DNA from: Phocaeicola intestinalis
GTDB taxonomy: Bacteria > Bacteroidota > Bacteroidia > Bacteroidales > Bacteroidaceae
Direction: 5' to 3'
Assembly (NCBI RefSeq): GCF_014837065.1
Contig: NZ_JACSPP010000005.1
Location: 62,001-126,000, forward strand
Length of the DNA: 64,000 nt
The stretch's first letter is position 1, and each line of letters opens with the position of its first letter. The notes beneath the pieces were generated by a model that was not told the DNA's origin, ran no database searches, and saw only the letters and a list, made by a program, of their open reading frames with translations. Position numbers and translations under genes: made by a program. Of this stretch, positions 36,378 through 45,718 are shown piece after piece.

Positions 36378-38165
36378 ATGAAAACTATGCGAAATTATCT
36401 GACATTATTCTTTCTGTTGCTGACGGGGATAGCCTTGTTTGCTTCTTGTTCGGATGACGAAGGCGGAGGCTATACGGGAGAAACGAAAATCTCCGCTACG
36501 GAAATGACTTTCCCTAAATCCGGTGACACACTCACGCTTTCTGTCTTGTCTTCGGTTGAACCACAAGTGACCAGTAATCAGACTTGGTGCAACGTGTCAT
36601 TCGTGAGTGTAACCGAAAGAGGAACTTATACCTACAATGTAACGGTAGATGCTAATTCGGAAACCGATGACCGCGTGGCTACGCTTTCGGTGGTGGCAGG
36701 AAGCTTTACGGCTTCGGTGCAGGTGACACAGACTGCCGGAGACGGTTTGATTGTGGCACAGACTGCATACGATATGCCGGCGGCAGGAGGTGCGCTGAGC
36801 ATTACGCTGACCACCAATGGCGATTATGCCTATACAATCAATGACTCGTGGATAGCTGAGGCAGAAGTGACCGATGCGCGGGCAATGACGGAATATACCT
36901 TGCATTTTACCGTATCTGCCAATCACGGCGCGGAACGCACCGGAACCATTACGTTTACGTTAGGCGACTTGACGGAAACCGTTACTGTAACACAGGCTGC
37001 CGGACAGGCTGCAGCCGTGTCGGGAGAAACGCCGTTGGAAATAGCCGCCAGCTTGGGACTGGGATGGAACTTAGGCAATCAGTTGGATGCACATAATAAT
37101 GGAGTGGCAGATGAAACAGCTTGGGAAAACCAACCTGCTACACAGGCCTTGTTTGATGCTTTGGCAAATGCCGGTTTCACTTCTGTCCGTATTCCGGTTA
37201 CGTGGCTGGGACATGTGGGCGAAGCTCCCGATTATACCATCGACGAGACTTACTTGAACCGGGTGGCAGAAGTGGTAGGCTATGCCGAGAGTGCCGGACT
37301 GAATGCCATTATCAACATTCACCACGATGGTGCGGACAGCCAGTATTGGCTGGATATCAAGGATGCGGCAACGGATGAGACGGTCAATAGTGCGGTAAAG
37401 GCACAGCTGGCTGCCATGTGGACCCAAATAGCCAACCGATTTGCAGACAAAGGAAACTTCCTGGTGTTCGAGGCAATGAACGAAATCCATGACGGAAGTT
37501 GGGGCTGGGGAGACAACCGTACGGATGGCGGCAGACAATATGCCGTACTGAATGAATGGAACCAAGTGTTTGTAGATGCCGTGCGTGCTACGGGTGGAAA
37601 CAACCAGACCCGTTACCTGGGCGTGCCGGGGTATGTGACAAACATCGACCTGACGGTAGAAAACTTTGTCTTGCCGCAGGATGTGGTGGATAACCGGCTG
37701 ATGGTAGCCGTTCACTTCTACGACCCGATAGACTATACCGAGAATGCCGACAATATTTATTCGCAATGGGGGCATACCGCAGACCCGTCGCTGAAAGCGG
37801 ATTGGGGTGATGAAGACAATGTGACCGGACAGTTTGCCAAGATGAAAGAAACGTTCATCGACCAAGGTATTCCTGCCTATATCGGCGAGATGGGATGCGT
37901 ACACCGTGCGGATGACTTGTCGGAATCGTTCCGTTTGTATTACTTGGAATATGTATGTAAGGCAGCGAAAGAGTATGGGATGCCTCCATTTTATTGGGAT
38001 GCAGGAGGAGACGGAACCGGAACACAATCATGGGCACTTTTCAATCACGCTACAGGCGAGATGCTGAATAATGCTCAGGAAGTGATTGACGTGATGAAAC
38101 GGGGCATCTTTACCGAGGATGCATCATACACCTTGCAGTCGGTATACGACAGTGCGCCGCAATGA
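36378..38165 (+). CDS. BACON-GH5 endo-glucanase (probable endo-xyloglucanase)
   Basis: A 595-residue lipoprotein (lipobox FASC, Cys ~25). Two BACON Ig-like domains occur in tandem (~35-118 and ~122-208, each ending VTQTAG/VTQAAG), followed by a GH5 catalytic domain (~215-580) of subfamily-4 type. The latter has GWNLGNQLDAH, SVRIPVTW, INIHHDG, the acid/base Glu369 in FEAMNEIHDG and the nucleophile Glu504 in YIGEMGCVHR. It resembles B. ovatus BoGH5A, the surface endo-xyloglucanase, which has one BACON domain. It would cut the beta-1,4-glucan backbone outside the cell to make oligosaccharides for SusC/D. It is the last gene of the susC operon, ending at a strong terminator. Confidence 0.92.
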   Translation: MKTMRNYLTLFFLLLTGIALFASCSDDEGGGYTGETKISATEMTFPKSGDTLTLSVLSSVEPQVTSNQTWCNVSFVSVTERGTYTYNVTVDANSETDDRVATLSVVAGSFTASVQVTQTAGDGLIVAQTAYDMPAAGGALSITLTTNGDYAYTINDSWIAEAEVTDARAMTEYTLHFTVSANHGAERTGTITFTLGDLTETVTVTQAAGQAAAVSGETPLEIAASLGLGWNLGNQLDAHNNGVADETAWENQPATQALFDALANAGFTSVRIPVTWLGHVGEAPDYTIDETYLNRVAEVVGYAESAGLNAIINIHHDGADSQYWLDIKDAATDETVNSAVKAQLAAMWTQIANRFADKGNFLVFEAMNEIHDGSWGWGDNRTDGGRQYAVLNEWNQVFVDAVRATGGNNQTRYLGVPGYVTNIDLTVENFVLPQDVVDNRLMVAVHFYDPIDYTENADNIYSQWGHTADPSLKADWGDEDNVTGQFAKMKETFIDQGIPAYIGEMGCVHRADDLSESFRLYYLEYVCKAAKEYGMPPFYWDAGGDGTGTQSWALFNHATGEMLNNAQEVIDVMKRGIFTEDASYTLQSVYDSAPQ

Positions 38166-38222
38166 GAAGTTTGCTGATTTTATACTTGCGTGTTTCAGCA
38201 TAGATATGCTGAGATTTATAGG

Positions 38223-38256
38223 CAGAGGCAGATTGTGAAGTCTGCCTCTGTTTTTT
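38223..38256 (+). terminator. Rho-independent terminator of the susC-GH5 operon
   Basis: CAGAGGCAGA (38223-38232) pairs perfectly with 38241-38250 and is followed by six T residues. A second small hairpin (38195-38212) precedes it. Confidence 0.9.
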
Positions 38257-38293
38257 ATGTCCGTATTCAATGGGCATGCATAGAATAAAAAAT

Positions 38294-38425
38294 TTGAATA
38301 TCCGCATTTCACCCAATTGCCTTGTAGGGGCGTATTGCATACGCCCCAAAAACATCCACGTGGATTAGTTGGCGTATTCGGGCGTATGCGATACGCCCCT
38401 ACATGGGATGTTTGCGGATATTCAA
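38294..38425. repeat. Large nested palindromic element
   Basis: Outer 13-nt arms (38294-38306, 38413-38425) are exact complements, and inner 24-nt arms (38323-38346, 38380-38403) match with one mismatch. Each inner arm is itself nearly palindromic around GGGCGTAT..ATACGCCC. It could be a REP/BIME-like or non-autonomous mobile repeat. No gene lies in 38257-38688. Confidence 0.75.
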
Positions 38426-38547
38426 CATGAATATATTGCTTTGTCGAGAGTGTATTCCTCATCCGTTTTTTATTTCTCCCCGGAACAGTCGTTTCCGTAT
38501 TTGGATTACATTATCGTTTCATCCAGCTTCTATTTATGGTTTTCATA

Positions 38548-38626
38548 TGAAAACCGTACGGTTTCCATATTGAGAACGTACGGTTTCCAATTCAAAACCA
38601 TACGGTTTTGATATCGAGAACGTAAA
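38548..38626. repeat. Cluster of GTACGGTTT palindromic repeats
   Basis: Three CGTACGGTTT or CATACGGTTT cores and a final half-site alternate with GAGAACGTA segments at about 21-23 bp spacing. Two cores form the palindromes AAACCGTACGGTTT and AAACCATACGGTTT. The function is unknown; it lies just beyond the end of the fimbrillin-like gene. Confidence 0.65.
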
Positions 38627-38688
38627 AGTATGCCTTCTGAAAAAACGATATGACTTACATGCAAAACCAAATGTTTCTTAATACCGTA

Positions 38689-39654
38689 TTATTCCAGAAT
38701 AGGGACATTGATTTCTTCGTTTGACTCGTTCCATTCGTCAACGGTGAAACTGCCCGAATCTTCTTCTTCCAGGATATTGCCGATGCTGATATCAAGTGTC
38801 AACTTATTGTTGGCTTCCAGTGGGGTATTCAGTGTTTGTTTGAATGTCTTGACCTTTCCGTTGGTCAATGTGATGAAGACTTGGAGTTCGGGTGTACCGA
38901 AAGAAGGGAATAGCATCACGGTGCCGTTGCTCATTTCTGTATTGTCATCGGAGCGGACCAGCGGGAAAGCTACTGTGCAGGATTTGCCTTCGGGTTGGGC
39001 TGAATAGAAGTTCAACTTTTCAGCAATGTGTGTTACCCGTACTTCTACGTTTTCGATAGTATTGCTCAAAGCATTGCCTTTGTTGTCTTTTAACGTTACT
39101 TTCAGTCCGCTCACTACTCGGTGCAGGTCTGCGTCCAGGTCTTCTGTTCCGACATTTACCGGGCGGCGGGCATGTACGAGGTCGAAAGTGGGATAATAGG
39201 TCGTGTCATTGGAAATGGCAAGCAGGCTGAAGTCTTGTTGGGCAAAGTCTTCACCGATGCTGTAGTTGGGTTCTCGTACATTCGGATAAGCGTAAATGGG
39301 TTCGGTATACTGAGGCGTACCCCAATAAATCATGTCGTATGTACCGGCAGGCAGGCTTACTTCCTGGTTGTTTGCATTGGGATAAACGGAACCGTCTTTG
39401 ATGAAATAATATCCATGGAAGGGTGTCAGTTTCTGGTTTACATAATTTCCATAATAAATGGATGTGCTTTCGTTGCAGGGAGCTACGCTCAGTACTCCTG
39501 TAAAAGGTTTGTTCCCGTCACGGGTAGATATGCCCATGTACATGGCAGGACTGATCAGGTCGGATGTCGGGTTTTCGGGTGCTACCGGAATGTCATCGTT
39601 GTGGCAGCTTGTCACGAATAGGGCAAGTACTGTCAAGAATGCTAATTTTTTCAT
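38689..39654 (-). CDS. Fimbrillin-like (FimB/Mfa-type) lipoprotein
   Basis: A 321-residue lipoprotein (MKKLAFLTVLALFVTSCHND, lipidated Cys ~17). The layout resembles Bacteroidales type V fimbrial subunits of the FimB/Mfa2 or fimbrillin group. An N-terminal beta domain contains LPAGTYDMIYWG, then LVHARRPVNVG, then LHRVVSGLKVTLKDNKGN, and a late strand (KQTLNTPLEANNKLTLDISIG) precedes a FTVDEWNESNEEINVPI C-terminus. A partner operon of fimbrial genes is absent, so it may be an orphan subunit or a surface lipoprotein of related fold. It lies inside the PUL, between GH5 and the HTCS, on the opposite strand, and has no evident link to glycan use. Confidence 0.6.
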   Translation of the reverse strand: MKKLAFLTVLALFVTSCHNDDIPVAPENPTSDLISPAMYMGISTRDGNKPFTGVLSVAPCNESTSIYYGNYVNQKLTPFHGYYFIKDGSVYPNANNQEVSLPAGTYDMIYWGTPQYTEPIYAYPNVREPNYSIGEDFAQQDFSLLAISNDTTYYPTFDLVHARRPVNVGTEDLDADLHRVVSGLKVTLKDNKGNALSNTIENVEVRVTHIAEKLNFYSAQPEGKSCTVAFPLVRSDDNTEMSNGTVMLFPSFGTPELQVFITLTNGKVKTFKQTLNTPLEANNKLTLDISIGNILEEEDSGSFTVDEWNESNEEINVPILE

Positions 39655-39841
39655 TACTTATTGGTTTTTAATTGGTTCTATAGATATAACACGCCGGTTG
39701 TCCCTTTTGTTCTTACAGCAGGAAGAAAATGTCCGAAAGCCTGTGTCTTTTGCTGTTGCCTTCATGTCTGTGGGCTATGATACGCTCCTGCAAAAAACGC
39801 TTTGACGATATTCACAGTCCATTTCTGGTTGGCTATAATCT

Positions 39842-39873
39842 ATTGCATTTTATAAAATATATCATTACCTTTG
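39842..39873 (+). promoter_or_regulatory. Candidate promoter of the Rpn/PDDEXK gene
   Basis: ATTG (39842-39845), a 20-bp spacer and TACCTTTG (39866-39873) approximate the Bacteroides consensus, 27 bp before the ATG. Confidence 0.6.
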
Positions 39874-39899
39874 TGGCAAACCCCTAATTAACTACGTAC

Positions 39900-40802
39900 A
39901 TGAGATATTTGGACCCTAAAGCCGACCTGACTTTCAAGAAAGTTTTCGGCGAACACCCCGACTTGGTTATCAGCCTGCTCAATGCCTTGCTGCCTTTCGA
40001 AAAGCCCGAAGAAGAGATTGCGGAAATCGAATACCTGACACCGGAACTGGTGCCGGAAACGCCACTGAAAAAGAACAGCATCGTAGACGTGCGCTGCAAA
40101 GACAAAATGGGCAGGCAGTTTCTGGTAGAGATGCAGATGCTTTGGTCTCCTGCATTCATGCAGCGCGTGTTGTTCAACGCTTCGAAGGCATACGTGCGCC
40201 AGCTTGGAGGCAGAGAGAGCAAATACGAACTGCTCCAGCCCGTGTATTCGCTTAACTTGGTGAACGACATCTTCCTGCCGGATGTGCCGGAGGCTTACCA
40301 CGACTATAAAATCGTGCAGGTGGAACATACTGACAAGGTGATTGAAGGACTGCGCTTCATCTTCGTAGAGCTTCCCAAATTCAAGCCACAAGATTTCAAA
40401 GGCAAGAAAATGGCGGTACTTTGGTTGCGGTATCTGACGGAAATAGACGAGCATACGCGGCAAGCCCCCAAAGAGTTATTAGAGAATCCGGAAATCAGTA
40501 AGGCGGTGACGCAAATCGAAGAATCCGCCTTCAGCGATGCCCAACTGTGGTGGTATGATGACTTTTGGGATGCCGTGCGGGTGGAAAACACTCTGATTAG
40601 CGATGCTTTGCGCGAAGGCAGACAGGAAGGCAGACAGGAAGGCAGACAGGAAGGTATACAGGAAGGTATACAGGAAGGTATACAGGAAGGTATCCGACAA
40701 AACAGCATCCAAAATGCCCGTGGCATGAAAGCGGAAGGCATTCCGGCGGGAATCATCGCGAAAATAACCGGACTTACGCCGGATGAAATTGAGAAACTGT
40801 AA
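39900..40802 (+). CDS. Rpn-family PD-(D/E)XK nuclease / transposase-like protein
   Basis: A 300-residue protein of the Rpn (recombination-promoting nuclease, PDDEXK_2) family. The N-terminus MRYLDPKADLTFKKVFGEHPDLVISLLNALLP is diagnostic. The nuclease core has the metal-binding Asp in NSIVDVRCKD and the ExQ variant in FLVEMQM, as in many family members. The C-terminus has a run of EGRQ/EGIQ tetrapeptides (about 238-264), encoded by exact 12-bp tandem repeats, then a helix-turn-helix-like end (GIPAGIIAKITGLTPDEIEKL). Rpn proteins promote DNA cleavage or recombination, and many vary in length through such repeats. It has its own promoter and terminator and lies within the PUL gap. Confidence 0.88.
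   Translation: MRYLDPKADLTFKKVFGEHPDLVISLLNALLPFEKPEEEIAEIEYLTPELVPETPLKKNSIVDVRCKDKMGRQFLVEMQMLWSPAFMQRVLFNASKAYVRQLGGRESKYELLQPVYSLNLVNDIFLPDVPEAYHDYKIVQVEHTDKVIEGLRFIFVELPKFKPQDFKGKKMAVLWLRYLTEIDEHTRQAPKELLENPEISKAVTQIEESAFSDAQLWWYDDFWDAVRVENTLISDALREGRQEGRQEGRQEGIQEGIQEGIQEGIRQNSIQNARGMKAEGIPAGIIAKITGLTPDEIEKL
40614..40691. repeat. 12-bp in-frame tandem repeats within the Rpn gene
   Basis: Three copies of GAAGGCAGACAG (40614-40649) are followed by three of GAAGGTATACAG (40650-40685) and a partial unit. Each unit adds four residues, so copy-number change keeps the frame. Confidence 0.95.
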
Positions 40803-40848
40803 TCAATCTAAACTTACGCGGCAATACCTGCCGCACATAAATAAAGCA

Positions 40849-40878
40849 GCTAATCCGCAAGGGCTGGCTGCTTTATTT
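40849..40878 (+). terminator. Terminator of the Rpn gene
   Basis: AAATAAAGCAGC (40849-40860) pairs perfectly with 40867-40878 over a short loop, then TTG. The A/T flanks allow use in both directions. Confidence 0.75.
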
Positions 40879-40891
40879 TGATGTAAGAAGA

Positions 40892-41620
40892 CTATTTCTT
40901 TTGATAGATATTCATCACACATGCCGCATAAAATTCTCGCCCCAGAAATGATATGCTAACTTCTCTAGTATATTGTTTACCGACGCCAAAATTTCCGGTA
41001 GCAGGTAAATCTTCTATTTCCATATTAAACTTATGTTCTGGCCAATATTCTGAAAAATCAATACGCCGTCCATCTATGACCAAAAATTGATCATAACATC
41101 TGATGAACACTATTACTCTATACAACGGTTGGTACTGATTATTGTAACACTAAAATATTATTTAGATTTTCTACTTCTACTGTTGAAGTCAAGATTTTAA
41201 AACCTTCAAAATTTCCACCTTCTGTTGCTCCTTCTATGGAAATAAGCACTACTACCATCAGCATAAGAAGCTGTTTTGAATTTATCGTGCGATGATTTGG
41301 GATGAGTTTTTGAGGCATTTTCGCTTCTGTGATGAGGAAGATAGCGGGCTATCTGACGAAGAACAGGAGCGAAAAGGACCAAAAAATCGCCCAAAGCACA
41401 CACGAAAACGAACACATCAAGCCAAGAAAAACTTTTTGGAGAAATTCAAAACAGCTTCTAAGTATCTTCTACTTCTTCAACAGGAGAATTTTTCTGCGAG
41501 GTCTGTGCTCCATAATTGGTAAATAGCAGATGTGCGTGTAGCCCAATAATAATCCGTAAATTGGCTGGTTGTAAGTGCATGTCAGCTGTATATGTTTTAA
41601 ATGAAAGAGCCGTGGCTTCT
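40892..41620 (-). pseudogene. Remnant of an unidentified gene, frameshifted and split by a MITE
   Basis: On the minus strand a coding-like stretch (NNQYQPLYRVIVFIRCYDQFLVIDGRRIDF... ending MNIYQKK) has no ATG and runs from about 41143 to 40892. Immediately upstream another frame reads on (LISIEGATEGGNFEGFKILT) but hits a stop, suggesting a frameshift near 41143. Beyond the MITE (41267-41458) a third open stretch (MHLQPANLRIIIGLHAHLLFTNYGAQ) leads into the insertion point. I take these as pieces of one decayed gene broken by the MITE; the family is unknown. Separate short genes cannot be excluded. Confidence 0.4.
41267..41458. mobile_element. MITE copy B, 192 bp, with TAA target duplication
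   Basis: This is the reverse complement of copy A (12679-12870), of equal length and nearly identical sequence. Terminal inverted repeats start GAAGCTGTTTTGAATT, and TAA flanks both ends (41264-41266, 41459-41461). It has no transposase. It sits inside the gene remnant at 40892-41620. Confidence 0.88.
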
Positions 41621-41707
41621 TATTTAGAAAAAAACGGGTGCGCTTGCTTTTTTCTCGTTTTTTTGTTTCTTTTGTAATCGAAAACAAACAAAGCCTTTCA
41701 TCTTATT

Positions 41708-44700
41708 ATGCTGAAAAAACAGATTCTTATTGCATTGTTTATTATACTGGCATGTGCCGGAAGTCGTGCACACCGCTATATGTTCAAGCATTTGGAAGTA
41801 GCCGACGGGCTTTCCAGCAATACGGTTTATTCTATTTATCAGGATCGGGACGGATTTATGTGGTTCGGTACGCGGAACGGGTTGAACCGTTATGATGGGT
41901 ATACTTTCCGCGTGTTCCGGCATTTGAATAATGACCCGTATTCGTTGCCCGATAATGTGGTAGCGAATATTTGTGAGAGTCCCGAAGGCATGTTTTGGGT
42001 AAAGACTGAGCGTGGATATGCTTTGTTTGAGAAAGATAAGGGGGTTTTTGTCAATGATTTGAGTGGTTTCATGAAACAATTGGGCAGCAACGCTAAAAAT
42101 CCAATGTCTGTCTATGTGGACAAGAAAGGATATACGTGGTTGTATGTTGCCGGAGAGGGGTGTTACCGGTATAAGCAGGGAGAAAAGCCGAAAGTCTTTG
42201 TATTGCGGGAAAACGGCTTGCCTGTATCGGGAATCACTGCGGTGGGAGAGTGCCGTGACGGCATTTTGTTGTTGTATGATACAGGGCTGCTGGTCTGCAT
42301 CGGGCGTGACGAACTGGACCTGAAATGGAAAAGAGATGATATACCGGCTCAACTTCCGAAGGGGAAATACGTTCAGTTTTCGCTTTTTACGGATGCTGAT
42401 GACTGTGTGTGGATATACAGCGTGTTGGGGCTGTGGGTATATGATGTGCCAACCGGACGCTGGCGTGATGATTTGGCCGCTCCCTGGAAACATCAGACAG
42501 ACTTTGTACATGCGATGGCGCAGGATAAGACCGGACGCATTTGGCTGGCAAAGGAATATAAAGGCATTGACGTGTTCGACAAAAAGACAGGTGAGGTCGT
42601 AAATCTGACAAATCATGAAGACGACGAACGTAGCTTGTGCCACAATACGGTGTATCAGCTTTATGTCGACCGTAACGGTTTGGTATGGGCAGGTACTTAC
42701 AAGAAAGGCATTTCGTATTACGGGGAAAGTATCTTCAAGTTTAACTTCCAGTCTTTGGGGGATATTACGTGTATCGAGCAGGAAGATGCGCAACGGCTGT
42801 GGCTGGGTACTAACGATGACGGGTTGCTTTTGTGGAATATCCAGACAAGGAAGTTTGAGGAATATGGTTCCCGTCGGATGGGTTCGAATCCGATAGTTAC
42901 ATTGCTGAAGACCCGTGACGGGAAATTATGGGCTGGCACTTTCAACGGTGGGTTGTATTGTCTGGATAAAGGAAATATTATCCGGTACACGATGGCAGAT
43001 GGCTTGTCGAGCAACAATGTTTGGGATTTGGTGGAAGACCGGGAAGGTAATCTGTGGATTGGTTACTTGGATGCAGGATTGCAATGTTTTCATCCGCAGA
43101 CAGGAGAAATGGAGACTTATACAACTGCCAATTCGGATTTGCCCGATAACCTGATTAATTCGCTTTGCCTTTTACCCGATAATACCTTGGTGATTGGTAC
43201 GGTAGGAGTCGCATTTATGAACTTGCAGGACCGGAAAATTCGCAAGATGCCATCGGCAGCTGAAGACAGAAACGATTTTGGGGTCAATCAGGTATTTGGA
43301 GACAGCAGGGGACTGGTATGGATTGCTACTCTCGAAGGATTGAAGATGTATGACCCGAAATCGCAGGTATTGAAAGAGTTTTCCGATATTACAAGGGAAG
43401 AAGGGGAGATGATTTCGGGGATTGCTGAAGACCACAGACATAATCTGTGGATTTCGTCAACCCGGAGGATGGTTCATATCAACGTGTTGCAGCAGGGCGA
43501 GGAAGGCTATTCGTTTGAACCGCATGTGTATGGTAATGCAGACGGGCTTCAGAATTGCGATTTCAACTTGCGTTCCATCAAGACTCTGAAAAACGGAACG
43601 ATTGTGGCGGGAGGACTGTATGGCTTGAATATTTTTAATCCAAGTGAAATCAGTTACAATAAGCAGTTGCCCAATGTCTTGTTCTCCGGCCTGTCCTTGT
43701 TTGACAAGGAGGTGGAGGTAGGCAAAACGTATGACGGCAATCTGATATTGCCCGAAGACTTGAACAAGGTCCGTAAGGTGGAATTGGATTACAGGCAGAA
43801 TATTTTTTCCATTGAACTGGCTACGGATAATTTCATCTTGCCGGAAAAGACCTTTTTCCGGTATAAGCTGGAAGGAATCAGTAAGGACTGGTTATCGCTT
43901 CCACCAGGTATCCACAGGCTTGTATTCACCAATCTGAATCATGGCGTTTATACACTAAAGGTGAAGGCGGTCAATAGCGATGGCTATGAAAGCAAGGAGA
44001 TGGCACAACTGAAATTGATTGTGCGTCCTCCCTTTTGGTTGTCGTGGTGGGCTTACCTGCTTTATATAATTATAGGTGTAAGTGCCTTGTTGTTTGCCCG
44101 GCGTTTGACTTTGAAGCGTGAACGTGAAAAGTTCCGCATGCAGCAGATAGAGCAAGAAGCAGCCCGGAAGGAGGAAATCAATCAGATGAAGTTCCGTTTC
44201 TTTACCAACATCAGCCACGAATTGCGTACGCCATTGACTTTGATTATTGCTCCGCTGGAAGATTTGTTGAAGAAAACGGCAGAGGATGAATCGCAGCGTA
44301 ATGTGTTGCAGCTGATGTATCGCAATGCGCAGCGTCTGCTGATGTTGGTCAACCAGTTGCTGGACTTCCGGAAAGGAGAGATGAGCGGGCATCACTTGTC
44401 GTTGTCGGAAGGAGATATTGTGGGGTATATCCATGAGGTCTGCAATTCGTTTTTGTCAATGGCAGACAAGAAGCATATCCGGTTTTCTTTCTTTTCGGGG
44501 GTGGATGCGTTTTCGATGGCTTTCGATGCCGACAAGATAGGGAAGGTGGTGATGAACCTGCTTTCCAATGCCTTTAAGTTTACTCCTGAGGGCGGACGTG
44601 TCACCGTGATGCTGGAGTATGTGGAAGGCGATTCGAACGTATTCGAGATAAAGGTTTCAGATACAGGAATCGGCATCCCCGACGGTGAAAAGGAACATAT

Positions 44701-45718
44701 CTTCGAGCGTTTTTACCAGATAGAGCATAAGGGGCAGGATGAAATGACGGGAAGCGGCATCGGCTTGAGTCTGGTGCGGGATTTTGTCAGGCTGCATGAC
44801 GGTACGGTGGAAGTCTTTGATAACATCGGTACGGGAGCAGTATTTGTGGTATGCTTGCCGGTAAGGCATGTCGACGTAAAGGCAGAATTGCCTAAACCGG
44901 TATGTGTGCCTATGGATGAAGGGCAGGAGACGGCAATGGCATCGACCGACCGGAAGGATTTTCCGCTTTTGCTTGTCGTGGATGACAACGAGGATTTCCG
45001 TTTGTTTATGCAGCACAGTCTGGAACTGCAATACCGGGTAGAGGTTGCCTCGAACGGGCAGGATGCCTTGACGAAGGTGCAGGAACTGCAGCCCGATTTG
45101 GTCATCAGTGATGTGATGATGCCCGGTATGGATGGAAACGAACTGTGCAGGCTGATAAAAGGAGACAAGCGTACGGCACACATCCCGGTTATCCTGCTGA
45201 CGGCGCGTCAGGCGGTGGAATCGAAAGTAAAAGGACTGGAGACGGGAGCAGACGACTATGTGACCAAACCTTTCAACATGACTGTATTGGTGTTGCGCAT
45301 CCGGAAACTGATAGAATTGAGCCGTTATCATCGGTCTGCACAAACATCGACCATAGACCCGGCTCCGAGCGAAATACTCATTACGTCCTTGGATGAAAAG
45401 CTGATAGAGAAAGCAGTGAAATATGTGGAAGAAAACATTTCGAGAAGCGATTTGTCGGTAGAGGAATTGAGCCATGAACTGGGGATGAGCCGTGTGCACC
45501 TTTATAAGAAGTTGTTACAGATTACCGGAAAGACTCCCATTGAGTTTATCCGGGTTATCCGGTTGAAAAGAGCAGCCCAGTTGTTGCGTGAAAGTCAGAT
45601 GCATGTATCGGAGATTGCCTATGAAGTAGGTTTTAACAACCCTAAATATTTCAGCCGTTACTTTAAGGAGGAATTTGGCGTTTTGCCCTCTGCCTATCAG
45701 GAAAAAGAGGGTAAATAA
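41708..45718 (+). CDS. Hybrid two-component system regulator (HTCS) of the PUL
   Basis: A 1336-residue one-protein signalling system. After a signal peptide (1-21) comes a periplasmic sensor of two seven-bladed propellers (~25-670, repeated W.G....GL....) and a Y_Y_Y domain (~680-780). A membrane helix (~790-810, LSWWAYLLYIIIGVSALLF) follows. The kinase has the H box ISHELRTPLT (His837) and an ATPase domain (GSGIGLSLV). The receiver follows (Asp1135 in SDVMMPG), then an AraC-type HTH (~1230-1336, SRVHLYKKLLQITGKTPIEFIR; IAYEVGFNNPKYFSRYFKEEFG). It should bind an oligosaccharide of the target glycan and activate the PUL operons. It lies directly upstream of the GH31 operon, and a direct-repeat operator starts at its stop codon. 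Confidence 0.95.
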   Translation: MLKKQILIALFIILACAGSRAHRYMFKHLEVADGLSSNTVYSIYQDRDGFMWFGTRNGLNRYDGYTFRVFRHLNNDPYSLPDNVVANICESPEGMFWVKTERGYALFEKDKGVFVNDLSGFMKQLGSNAKNPMSVYVDKKGYTWLYVAGEGCYRYKQGEKPKVFVLRENGLPVSGITAVGECRDGILLLYDTGLLVCIGRDELDLKWKRDDIPAQLPKGKYVQFSLFTDADDCVWIYSVLGLWVYDVPTGRWRDDLAAPWKHQTDFVHAMAQDKTGRIWLAKEYKGIDVFDKKTGEVVNLTNHEDDERSLCHNTVYQLYVDRNGLVWAGTYKKGISYYGESIFKFNFQSLGDITCIEQEDAQRLWLGTNDDGLLLWNIQTRKFEEYGSRRMGSNPIVTLLKTRDGKLWAGTFNGGLYCLDKGNIIRYTMADGLSSNNVWDLVEDREGNLWIGYLDAGLQCFHPQTGEMETYTTANSDLPDNLINSLCLLPDNTLVIGTVGVAFMNLQDRKIRKMPSAAEDRNDFGVNQVFGDSRGLVWIATLEGLKMYDPKSQVLKEFSDITREEGEMISGIAEDHRHNLWISSTRRMVHINVLQQGEEGYSFEPHVYGNADGLQNCDFNLRSIKTLKNGTIVAGGLYGLNIFNPSEISYNKQLPNVLFSGLSLFDKEVEVGKTYDGNLILPEDLNKVRKVELDYRQNIFSIELATDNFILPEKTFFRYKLEGISKDWLSLPPGIHRLVFTNLNHGVYTLKVKAVNSDGYESKEMAQLKLIVRPPFWLSWWAYLLYIIIGVSALLFARRLTLKREREKFRMQQIEQEAARKEEINQMKFRFFTNISHELRTPLTLIIAPLEDLLKKTAEDESQRNVLQLMYRNAQRLLMLVNQLLDFRKGEMSGHHLSLSEGDIVGYIHEVCNSFLSMADKKHIRFSFFSGVDAFSMAFDADKIGKVVMNLLSNAFKFTPEGGRVTVMLEYVEGDSNVFEIKVSDTGIGIPDGEKEHIFERFYQIEHKGQDEMTGSGIGLSLVRDFVRLHDGTVEVFDNIGTGAVFVVCLPVRHVDVKAELPKPVCVPMDEGQETAMASTDRKDFPLLLVVDDNEDFRLFMQHSLELQYRVEVASNGQDALTKVQELQPDLVISDVMMPGMDGNELCRLIKGDKRTAHIPVILLTARQAVESKVKGLETGADDYVTKPFNMTVLVLRIRKLIELSRYHRSAQTSTIDPAPSEILITSLDEKLIEKAVKYVEENISRSDLSVEELSHELGMSRVHLYKKLLQITGKTPIEFIRVIRLKRAAQLLRESQMHVSEIAYEVGFNNPKYFSRYFKEEFGVLPSAYQEKEGK

